From Boletus sp. NGJ (lineage: Eukaryota > Basidiomycota > Agaricomycetes > Boletales > Boletaceae): DNA of 64,000 nt. Under the pieces are notes generated by a model. The model was not told where the DNA came from. It saw nothing but the letters and a program-made list of their open reading frames with translations, and searched no databases. The stretch covers positions 434,001 to 498,000 of the forward strand of contig JAGTXK010000021.1 of the NCBI GenBank assembly GCA_019096195.1. Reading direction: 5' to 3'. The position numbers and the translations under genes were made by a program. Below are positions 36,101 through 45,740 of this stretch, one piece after another. The stretch's first letter is position 1. Each line of letters starts with the position of its first letter.

Positions 36101-37464
36101 AGAGATGAGGGAAGACAAAGTTGGCAACGAGGTTGTCGACGTGGGGCTTCAACAGAATCCAGGTAGACTTTGGTTTGATACTCGAGGGGAGTCAGCTGGG
36201 ACGAACGACATACACCATGAAGCATACCATGCGGTGAAGAACTGGAAGATTTGATACTGGCATTTCTTTGACAACCATGCTTGCTTGGACACGTACAGCT
36301 CGACTTGATGAAGATACACCTTGAAAATTTCGGGCGCAAACGCCGTGACGAAATGATTGGCAAACGTCCCGTACTCCTTTTGCATCGGAGACGGGAGTTG
36401 CGAGGGGTTCCCGAACCTTTTTCGTTTCGTATATCAGTCCACGAACTCGAGTCGCGTTCAACAATGTCTCAACCTGTGGAATAATCTGCCCAGCGTTGCA
36501 TACGCCCATTTCTTGACCTTCCACCACTCGGACTTTTCCCTTTCTTCCTCGTTTTCAGGGACAGCGTTACTCGGAAGCGAGAGATTGACGACTTGGAAGA
36601 GGAGTCGACCCCAAGGCACGAGACTTTCAGGACTTTGTTGATGTGCACTTAGGTTGACGATGATGGACGTCCTGTACGTCTTCAGAATGAGGTGCAACAT
36701 CGACGGGATTTCTTGAGCCGATGAAGGGGGTGTGCTCAACATGCCACCCGCGATGGTGACGAGGGTCGGGAAGAGTTTCTCCACGACGAGAGGAAGATAA
36801 TCCTTGCTCTGCCGATACCTACCCCACCCGCTCAGCGATAACGCGCACCAAACAACGCCTCGCTCACCTGAATGCACGCACACATTCCAGCGCCGCAACA
36901 CACCCCGCCCCTACCTCGCGAATATCCCCACTGTTCAGCAATGCATTCATACTCTCCAGCAACCCCGTCCATCGTTCCGGAAAATCATGTGAGATGAGAT
37001 CTTTGAGGGTGGAACCCAGCTGAATCGTGATCGTCCTCGAGGGTGAGCCGGCGAGCACGCGCAGGATGGTGGATTTTAACGCGTCGCGATCAGATGGCGC
37101 GATTGGGACTTGTTCGGGACGTGTCCCAGGGGTGTCGACGATGTAGGAGGTGTGGACACGGTTTTTGAGGTACACGGAACATGCTTGGCGGGTAGAGCTA
37201 GATGGAGGGTGAGCGCTGCAGGGGCGAGATACGCGTAGGGAAACGTACAGATCGACGCTATCAGATGCAATGATTTGCAAGATGGCCGCCACCATGCCCT
37301 CTTGGGCACCGATCTACGACAGTCAGGGAAGGATCTAGGTTACTGTCAACGAACGAACGTGGCCCTCGACACACCTTGCGAATCTGGAGTTCGCCCGCTT
37401 TTTGGATGTTGGGATCGGCATTATAGGTGGTGGCGAAGAGATTCGCGAGTGCTTGGAGGTCCAT
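33193..37464 (-). CDS. Karyopherin beta, importin-7/8 type (Nmd5/Sxm1-like)
   Basis: Nuclear import receptor of the importin-7/8 (yeast Nmd5/Sxm1) group, made of HEAT repeats, which carries cargo through the pore and is released by Ran-GTP. Around 1,000 residues from many small exons. The first exon gives MDLQALANLFATTYNADPNIQKAGELQIRK; later exons give the importin-beta N-terminal elements (VRQACSVYLKNRV, ISHDFPERWTGLLESMNALL) and many helix pairs (LVVEKLFPTLVTIAGGML, AARLFFDTWFAAINTEDKLPRVHDKKLSLLAL, GWYGIVAGALVIFKSLP). An acidic segment near the C-terminus (DESEESEIEEELG) matches the acidic loop late in importin-7 proteins. The end is LTLAGSQNPTL. I did not resolve every junction, so exact length and the family member are uncertain. 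Confidence 0.88.
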
Positions 37465-37676
37465 AATCGTTTGCGCAGAAAATGAAAGGAAGGAAAAAAA
37501 GAGGGGGATGTGCAATCACCGCTCTACGCGTCGTTCTTAAATGTAAAAGAAGATGGAAAGTGTGGTCAAGGTTTGTGGACAAGAGTGTCCCTCCACAAAT
37601 TTTGTCCACACGCGTCGCGTCTGATTACTTCCATCTACGGTACACCAAACTCGTCAAGCGGAGGTAAGACGGTCCT

Positions 37677-38750
37677 TTAAGACGTATCCAACATATATCT
37701 CCACGACCCGAACAAGATGTTCACCATGAACCCAATCACAATTCCCAGCTGCGTCTTGCGTCTACAACAAAGTAAAGATGAACCAGAACAGCCATCAGCA
37801 CGGGAAGCAACATACGGAAAGATAACGTTTTCTGCGGGCTGAACATCACTGCCGTCATTCCAGAAAGCGGCAGGCTTGGCGTCGCGTAGGAAAAACAAGG
37901 GCAAGATAGGGAAGAAGAACCCCATGACAATGCCCCGCAGAATCATACTCTGGGCCGACGTCTGAACCAGCGGTGCATTGCCCACACTATCGATGGAATC
38001 GATCCACTGCTCTTCCAATGCACGCGCATGCTCGTCATCTACCGAAAAAAAAATCAAACTCAGGTGACCCATAGCGCAAAAGTCACATACAATCCTCGTC
38101 GTTTTCAAACTCGATGTCGAGATAGTTTGACGACGACTGGCTATGGAACTGCCGTCGAAAATTAGATATATCTTCCTCCGAAAACCCAGCTGCGACCAGG
38201 CGGTCAAAACCACGGAGTGGCCGGAGTTGCGCTTCCTATTCGTGTTATTCGTGAACAGCCAGCGACCACGCTGAGCGCCCATGCGTACCTGCGGCTTCTC
38301 CTCGATTTCCGTTCCTGGATCAAGTCTGGGTCCAACCGAACAGTGTAACCAAGTGATAAGATGAGGTTGCGAGGATGGTGACGTGTCATTAGACGGGGGC
38401 GCCGTTGCACGCAGCTGTCGCTCCTCCAATGTGCTCAACCAAGAATGCAGCAGAGTACCGTCTGTGAGCAATCGCCCAGCGTGTATCAACCTCAATCGCC
38501 GGACCTGCAACTGTGGACGCGCAACGACTATCTGGTACCCTGTTTAGAGACACGCTTCGGGTTCCTTGAACGGGCCACACACCTTTGTCTTGACGTCCCG
38601 GACAGTGTCTGTGCTCGTCACAATCAGGACGAGGTCTGGGATGCCCTCCGTAAACCGGATTGTTAGATTTCTAGAGAAAGTCCGAGACGGTTCGCCATCA
38701 AGTTCTGGGTCTATTGCCCGTTGCTTTCCCTTTGCCTTTTCACTGAGCAT
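37677..38750 (-). CDS. DSC3: DSC E3 ubiquitin ligase complex subunit 3
   Basis: Membrane subunit of the Golgi/endosomal DSC ubiquitin ligase, which in fungi cleaves or degrades membrane proteins, including SREBP in some species. Exon 1 begins MLSEKAKGKQRAIDPEL and carries the first part of a ubiquitin-like domain (LTIRFTEGIPDLVLIVTST...VRDVKTK). The next exon completes it (RRLRLIHAGRLLTDGTLLHSWL). The DUF2407 C-terminal domain follows: LRGFDRLVAAGFSEEDISNFRRQF, an acidic DIEFENDED, DDEHARALEEQWIDSID, then two membrane segments (ILRGIVMGFFFPILPLFFL and LGIVIGFMVNILFGSW). Five exons, ending LDTS. Domain order is exactly that of Dsc3. It starts 136 bp from KIN17 on the other strand. Confidence 0.93.
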
Positions 38751-38886
38751 GGAGTAACTTTCCGTACTCTCGTCCGAATTTTACAGCACTCTTTGTGTCA
38801 GCTATGGCGTGGGAGAATTCGCCTTCCCCCCCGTCCTTGACCAAGTACTATACTACACCGAGGCTCATACCCTTCATTAGCCCAAC
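38751..38886. promoter_or_regulatory. 136-bp bidirectional promoter region, DSC3 / KIN17
   Basis: Only 136 bp separate the divergent start codons of DSC3 and KIN17, so both core promoters and 5' leaders must fit here or overlap the neighbouring transcript. No TATA box was seen. Confidence 0.55.
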
Positions 38887-39874
38887 ATGCCCCGCGCGGA
38901 AGGCAAGTCTGTGTGTTATTCACCACAGTCGATCCTTGATCATGTCTTCCAGTCGGAACGCCAAAGTACTTGGCCAACAAGATGAAGTCGAAGGGCCTAC
39001 AGCGCCTTCGATGGTACTGCCAAGTCTGCGAGAAACAATGCAGAGACGAGAACGGTTTCAAATGCCACGCCCAATCCGAGGGCCATCTCCGTCAGATGCT
39101 CGTCGTCGGCGAGCACGCCGGAAAACATATTGCCGATTTCTCGAGCCAATTCCAACACGACTTTGTCCAACTCCTCTCTCGGAGGTGCGTCCAAACCGTC
39201 GATCCTCACGAACACACCATTGATCACCACTCAGGTTCGGAACTAAACGGGTGTTTGCGAATCGGGTGTACCAAGAGTTCATCCAAGACAAGCAGCATCT
39301 CCACATGAACGCCACCCGCTGGGTCACGCTCACGGAATTTGTCAAACATCTCGGTCGTTCGGGGATCGCGCGCGTCGACGAGACGGACAAGGGCTGGTTT
39401 ATTGCATGGATCGATAACTCGCCAAAGGCGCTCGCGAAGCAAGAAGCCTCGATGAAGAAGGAGCGCGCGACCATGTCTGATGAGCAGCGCGAGCGGATAT
39501 TAATCGCAGAGCAGATCGAGAGGGCAAAGGAAGAGGTTGGGGCGTCCTCGGGGTCAGCCTCGCCACCCGTGGAAGAGCGGGGTCTACAACGGGATGACAA
39601 TACCGACAAGGTCGTCCTCTCACTCTCTATGAAACCGATCACGCCTGCAGCCCCCACGGGGGGATTGAAGCTCAATCTTCTGAAACAGGGGGTCAATCCG
39701 TTGAAGCGTCCCAACGTCTTCAAGACGTCCGTGACTACCAAAGCCTCGGATCATCCTGATACCAGCAACGACAAGAAACGGCCGGCTTCTGCAATGTCTG
39801 CTGCGGAGCGTCTGATTTTGGAGGAACAAGAACGAAAACGACGAAAGATGGAGAGAGAAGGTGTTGTATCCTAG
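38887..39874 (+). CDS. KIN17 zinc-finger RNA/DNA-binding protein
   Basis: Nuclear KIN17 family protein, linked to DNA replication/repair and to the spliceosome. Three exons (38887-38902, 38953-39184, 39235-39874) give 295 residues. The N-terminus reads MPRAEVGTPKYLANKMKSKG across the first junction, followed by the C2H2 finger (RLRWYCQVCEKQCRDENGFKCH), the winged-helix-like KIN17 domain (YQEFIQDKQHLHMNATRWVTLTEF, LGRSGIARVDETDKGWFIAWID) and a charged end (RLILEEQERKRRKMEREG). The family's C-terminal KOW/SH3-like module is absent, as is common in fungi. Intron 1 (38903-38952) has a GC donor (GCAAGT) instead of GT; without it the conserved GTPKYLANKM start cannot be made. Confidence 0.93.
38903..38952 (+). 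other. GC-AG intron in KIN17
   Basis: 50-bp intron with donor GCAAGT and acceptor TTCCAG. Splicing joins GAAG to TCGG in frame to give AEVGTPKYLANKM, the conserved KIN17 start. No GT donor nearby yields the same protein. GC-AG is a known minor splice class read by the major spliceosome. Confidence 0.8.
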
Positions 39875-40188
39875 CGTGGTTGTATTATATTAATTTTTTT
39901 ATCATCCGTTTTCCTTGAACTTCTTGTTCAGAGTCACACCTGTTGCAAAGACTGTTCCTTGCCGACGAGACAAGCGTCGCAGTACATGACACGTGTATGG
40001 GGTTCAGTCGCATCTTACCAAAATGTAGCAAATGGCAACATGCGTCGTGAGATATTTGCAACGACCAGAATCGTACGATATTTCTGAGCTCAAGCACGAT
40101 TACTCAAAAAAAAAAGAAGCGCGTCGTGTTCGTAACAAGGTCCATAAAGTCATCACAGCCTATTACATGGGTACATCTGGTCCAACGC
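39875..40188. other. Convergent 3' region, KIN17 / CYSTM gene
   Basis: 314 bp between the two stop codons, expected to contain both polyadenylation regions. A T/A-rich stretch follows the KIN17 stop near 39887-39905. No gene was seen. Confidence 0.45.
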
Positions 40189-40706
40189 TTAGCAGCACAT
40201 CTCACAAGGGCAGCCTGGATTTTGCGGGTCAGCAAAGGCACTGCATGACTCGGAGTGACGTACAGATGATATCCGCAGCACAGTCGCAGCACGCCTGTGA
40301 ATGATGTCAGTATGGGCAGTTAGGGGTAAGGAATCGACCCTTGTGTACCTTGCAGCATTCTGTTTGATAAACCCAGTCTGTCAGTCATTGTCTCGGAAAA
40401 CCCACTGCCAAAATATACGCACCGAAGCAGAGGAAGCACTCAAGGGCGGCCAAGAAGCAGTCCTGAAAGGGAAACACAATGTCAAAGACATATTCATTTC
40501 CGTGTAGTTGATGGTATACCTTGCCAGCACCACCGCCACGGAGACGCTTGGCGTGATGGTGCTCTTGGTGGTTGTGCGCAGGAGCAGGGTTCGTAGCGCC
40601 TGCAAAGGCTGTTCGCGGGGTCGTTCCATGGGAGGGGATAAATGGACATACTCATTTGGATGGCAGCCTGGGGCTGGTTAACGGTAGTCTTGTTGGTGGG
40701 CTCCAT
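40189..40706 (-). CDS. Small cysteine-rich CYSTM-like membrane protein
   Basis: 80-residue protein from six exons: 40706-40652, 40599-40520, 40462-40423, 40359-40349, 40294-40264, 40214-40189. The N-terminal half is polar (MEPTNKTTVNQPQAAIQM, then His-rich NHQEHHHAKRLRGGGAGK). The C-terminal half is a cysteine-rich amphipathic/membrane module: DCFLAALECFLCF, ECCKACCDCAAD, IICCPCEMCC. Short proteins with a Cys-rich C-terminal helix resemble the CYSTM family, reported in stress tolerance and plasma membrane localisation; the link here is by architecture. Exon 4 is only 11 nt. All five introns have GT-AG ends and together keep the frame, which supports the model strongly despite the tiny exons. 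Confidence 0.8.
40349..40359 (-). other. 11-nt microexon in the CYSTM-like gene
   Basis: Exon of 11 bases (AATGCTGCAAG on the minus strand) between an intron ending AAACAG and one starting GTACAC. It supplies the end of the glutamate codon and CCK in FECCKACC. Without it the frame is lost, so the model needs it. Confidence 0.72.
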
Positions 40707-42092
40707 CGTCTTTCTTGCTTGTGAGGGTGCGGGAATGGAGAATTGGAAAGGTGGAAGAGCGAGGGGGTGCAGGTTAAATACGTTTCGATTGGGTTTCGGG
40801 ATGGGCAGCTGCACGTGCATGGGCAGATTACCTAAACCGCAGCGCCACTTGTCGTCCTCACGGGGACACGTTGTCACTGAATTTTGCCACTTTCAAGGTG
40901 GTGCATGAACGTGCCTCATCAAGACCGACTCGCCAACGCTCACCCCACATGTTCCTTGGGTTGTATCGCATCCGCAAAAAAAAGGAGCCATTTCAGGTAG
41001 TGGGCGGCGTTAGATAGCCACTTTGGATCTGATTGGTCGCCGTTCGGGAACCAACTAAATCCGAGGGAACGTCCTTATCGCGTATACACACTGCATGATG
41101 GTGGTCGAGGGCCTCTGACATGGACTGCTCGACGAGAGTGCAGTGAAACAATCACCCCGACACGGAAAACGACCTAATGCGACGGCGAGCAACGACCCCG
41201 TCGCACGTTGCAGGCTTGGAGGCCACGCTAGTAGTAGATATCGTCAACGCGCGGTCACTATAAGCCAAAACGCCGATATAAAACCATAAATGGCGATCTT
41301 CTTGTTGGTGCTCATTTCAATATATCGAATGACCGTCTTCTCACCAATCTCTACCTGCCACACGACAACCTCGGGCATGTAAGATCAGGTAGTAGGCATT
41401 CATGCAGAGACGTTCACCTTCACGTCGTGTACCCATTCGGGCTATTCGGAAACCTTTCGAGGCACAAGGTGATGGGATGTACTTGAAGTCTCAATTTCGC
41501 TCTAATTTAGCAAAGAAACGGATAAGACTACACTGTGGCGCACTCAAGCAGAGCCCGAGTGGACTCGGAGGTGTCGGTTGCGAGGGTGCTGCTCTTCCAA
41601 AAGACGTGACTAAGAGCTGCAACAGCCACTGCAGCCTATCGCGCCACAGTGCTCGAGGCGAACGAAACCAGTACGTACAAGGACGCAGCTGCCCTTTGTA
41701 AAATGAAACCGCGGAGTATATCGCTCCACTTCGACACTCGCAGTTACCGACTGTGCAGGGGCGTATGCAAGGATCCTTGACGACAGGGACTAGGGATTTC
41801 TTGGCCTAGCTTCGTCGCTGTGGGTTCCCTAACGGCGCATGTATTTCAAACCTGGCCAAGTGTCTGTCACCTGGCTGTCAGCTGTCGCTGTTCAATATGG
41901 TGTTGTTTATGTGATTGTTGTCACGATGACAGGGGAATCTCCGTAGGCACTCTTTGAGAATGGCATTGTGGATGATTGCGGTCACTTTTACCCCTTAGCA
42001 CAGCACATCCACTTCCGTGTATACTGCCACCAGCAGAATATATACGACGCTGCTGAGCTATCAAAATCGCTCTTCGCCCGAGGTACACCATC
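40707..42092. other. Divergent intergenic region, no gene supported
   Basis: About 1.4 kb between the CYSTM-like gene (-) and KHA1 copy B (+). Longest frame is 99 codons (41402-41701) with no family match. Both promoters should lie here; a TATATA-like patch near 41275 and another near 42037 were noticed. Confidence 0.4.
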
Positions 42093-45000
42093 ATGAGAGA
42101 GTTTTCGAGTACAGCCACCTCCACCCTCCAGACTCTCTTCGCCAAGAGGGCAGTTCAGGGCCAGGTGCGTCTGACCCATTCCACATAGCACCGGAGTTGC
42201 TCATTCACCTGTTTCTCCAAGGGTGGTCTTCTGACCGGCCAAGATCCAACCGTGTACAATACCACAGATCCCCTGAGGCTATGGGTCATTCAGCTCGGTG
42301 CGTCAACGCTTGTCCCTCGACTCTTTGTCTACCCTCGGTCCTCATGCAAGGCCAGGTGTCATCCTCATGATGGCGCAGCTGCTCGGTTTAATGCTGGGAA
42401 AGATTAGACAACCCCGCGTCATCGCCGAGATCCTCGGAGGTATTCTACTAGGTAATCTACGCAAGGCTTCATTCGTTAGGCCGGTTTGACCCTACGTTCA
42501 AGGTCCCACTGCGTTCGGGCGAATTCCTGGTTTCACCAACCACATCTTCCCCACAAGCTCGCTCCCATTTCTATCCCTCACCGCCAATATCGGACTCTGC
42601 CTTTTCCTGTTCATCATTGGTCTTGAAATCGACCCTAGTATTATCCGACGGAATCTCCGTTTGTCGGTCGTGGTATCTCTCGCAGGCGTGCTGTTTCCAT
42701 TTGCAATCGGATGCGGTATATCTGTCGGTCTATACCGCAACTTCATTGCATCGTCTACAAATTTCCATTATTTCATGCTCTTCATCGGCGTATCATACTC
42801 CATCACCGCCTTTCCCGTCCTCTGTCGTATACTCTCCGCGCTCAAACTGCTTGATACGACCGTCGGCCTTATCGCGCTATCCGCAGGCGTCGCGAACGAT
42901 GTCATTGGCTGGAGTCTGCTCGCGTTGGCCGTGGCATTTGTGAATGCAACGTCTGGTCTTACCGCCCTGTGGACGTTCCTCACTTGCGTGGCGTATACCT
43001 TGTTCTTACTCTTCCCGGTCAAATGGGCGCTGCGTTGGCTAGCAAGGAAAACAGGAAGCACTGTTCACGGCCCTACCGTCTTTTACATGTCGGTCGTCAT
43101 GCTCATCCTTTGGGGCTCTGCCTTCTTTACGGACATCGTCGGCGTGAACGCGATCTTTGGTGCGTTTGAGCCGACTCGTCGGGCATTCATTTGTGATACT
43201 CTTATATTTCAGGTGCATTCGTCGTCGGCGTTATCGTTCCTCGTGAAGGTGGGATATCCATTGCGTTTGTGGAAAAACTCGAAGACATGGTTCAAATCAT
43301 TTTCCTTCCCCTTGTAAGTAAAAAAAAAAAATCACGCACCCTCATACCTTTGATCAACATGCGTAGTACTTTACGATTTCCGGACTCAACACAAACCTGG
43401 GATTGATCAATACTGGTACGTGCCGGTCTCGCAACGTGTGTGCACATATCGACGTGCTTGGTTAGGAACTGCATGGGGATTTGTCTTTGCTATCGCGGCT
43501 CTCGATTTCACTGGTAAATTCACTGGTTGCACACTCTCATCGAGGGCACTTGGTTTCAGTTGGCGTGAAGCTACTGCCGTCGGTTCTCTCATGAGTTGCA
43601 AAGGGTGTGTTTCGCTCAAACGATCGCCTATCATGTCTTACTCTCTTTTAGTTTGGTAGAGCTGATCGTCCTCAACGTCGGATTGTCCGCGAAAATTCTC
43701 ACCCAACAAGTGTTCTCCATGTTCGTCTTGGAAGCTTTGATTCTCACATTCTCGACGACCCCTCTCGTCAACCTCATTTATCCACCAAAGTACCGCACTT
43801 TCGGACTTGGCGTTGTCACAGTTCATACGGTATCCGAGGACGACAGTGAAGGAGAGAAATACATTGGCGAGGGTTCTGTGGTCGTCGAGGATGAAGCCTG
43901 GCGGCACCGATTTGCAGTGGTGCTCGACGAATTCAATCACATGCCTGGGATCATGGCACTGACGAAACTGGTCCTACCTCCCACCGCCGAAGATCCAGCG
44001 TCTCGGGGTAGGCAAACGCTAAAGACCTCTGTGAATGCGCTCCGCCTCATCGAGTTGTCGGAACGTACATCGACGCTGATGAAATCTGCAATGACGGAAA
44101 GGCTGATCAGTACGGACCCTCTGGTTGGCGTCTTCAAGATGTTTTTTGGAGAAGAGAGCGACATGCCCGTTTCTGCTTCGTTGTCTGTCGTAGCGCACAA
44201 CGAGTGGGCTCACGCCGTGGCCGAACACGCCCAGAGGCATGGTTCGCAGCTGATCCTCATACCCTGGATCCCACCTTGGCCGGGCTCGGCACCAGATCCG
44301 TCCGAACTTGGATCGTCTCAATCTCGTGGAGGAAAACCGGAGCTGAATCCATTCGATATGTTCTTTGGGCTCCCATCCAAGGACAACTCTGCGTCGACGC
44401 TGTACTCCCACTTTGTTCGCGGTGTGTTTAGGCACAGCAAGACGGACGTGGCGCTCTTTGTCGACATGGGGGAGAATGCAGGTGTGGATGGTCAACAGCA
44501 CATTTTATTCCCGTTCTTTGGAGGTCCAGATGATCGGCTTGCACTCGAGTTTGTGGTGCAGTTGTGTACCAACCCAAGGATAAGTGCTACGGTCATTCGC
44601 ATTGGGAAGAGGTCCGAGCAGCCTGGGATTTTGAGGCCTGAATCGGTCTTTGTTGACGAAAAGGCAGAGCCTGGAAGTCCTGTCACCTTGGTTCGTGTAC
44701 CTTTCATTCTCGCTTGAATGCTAGGCACTGACGCGATGCACCTAATCTGATCTTAGTCGGGCAACTTTCCCAACACCATCTACGCGAAGCCGAACACGGC
44801 GTTTCTCTTACAATCAGAGACGGCGGACGACCTGACGTGGACCCGTTACGCATCGCCGAGCTTTGAAAGGGATACGCACGCCCAATTGCGATCGGCGCTT
44901 TCTCGGATGGAGTTTACCGATCTGTCGCATGCGCTCCCGCTCCACGCGCTGGTGCAGCGCGCCAAACAGCTGCGTGAGACACACCGACGGCTACTCGTCG

Positions 45001-45200
45001 TTGCTGGCCGCTCGAAACGGCTCGTCCAAGAGGGACTTGAAGGGGAGTTGAAGCAGCTCGTGGAGGAACGCAAGTACATGGACCACGAGATGGTGCGGAA
45101 TACGGTGGGGGATGTGGCGACGGCGTTCGTCGTGGCGGCGGGGGCGCAGAGTGGGGTGATCGTGGTGCAGGCGACTGGAGACGGCGTGGTGGATGTATAG
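42093..45200 (+). CDS. KHA1: K+/H+ antiporter, KHA1-like (copy B)
   Basis: Paralogue of the gene at 1818-5032, same strand, same family and function (CPA2 K+/H+ exchange in an internal membrane). Nine exons: 42093-42164, 42222-42297, 42356-42451, 42503-43159, 43213-43313, 43367-43415, 43466-43604, 43652-44690, 44757-45200, giving 890 residues. Exons 2-7 have exactly the lengths of copy A (76, 96, 657, 101, 49, 139 nt), with the same phases; only exons 1, 8 and 9 differ in length. Motifs: GGLLTGQDP, GPTAFGRIPGF, LFIIGLEID, SAGVANDVIGW, VPREGG, SKTDVALFVDMGEN, LFPFFGGPDDRLALEF. The first ATG at 42093 gives a short first exon that splices in frame, as in copy A. The two proteins are clearly diverged, so the copying is not recent. 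Confidence 0.92.
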
Positions 45201-45740
45201 CTAGGATGTGTTACATGTATATAAAGTCGTTTGGGTCGTTTCTTGGGCATTTGCGGGATCGGACCGGTGCCGGCCCGTGGTAATGGAGTCGTCGTCTGAA
45301 TCAAGTTACGCGTGCGGGATCGTTCGGGACAATGGTAATCATGAGATAGTGTGGTGAGTTCTACTTATTAGGCTACGACTTTTTCGACGTGATCACGCTT
45401 TGGGTGCAGTGTTCACCAGCGACGAACGTGCACGCGGTGATTGAACGCGGTTCATCCGACGACGGTCATCGTACGTGCTCGTGTCCGACAAGTTCCGCAG
45501 GTGTGCGGAAAGCCGGGTTTGTTCAGTTTGAACGTCCCGGGCCGCTCGGGACAACTTGCTCTCGTTCCTTTCCATCATCTTTGTGTCATATAAACCTCCA
45601 AATCGCGTTGGTTGTACTACCGAGGGGGACTCTTCACACCCACTGGGGCATTCGTTCCAGTCATCCTTCACCGATCCCGATACCACCCACCCACCACACC
45701 TACACCCTCGACTCAACTAAACTCGAATCTAGGCCCGACG
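45201..45740. other. Upstream region of GUT2
   Basis: 540 bp between tandem genes. It holds the 3' end of KHA1 copy B and the promoter of the dehydrogenase. CT-rich sequence precedes the ATG at 45741. Nothing else recognised. Confidence 0.4.
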
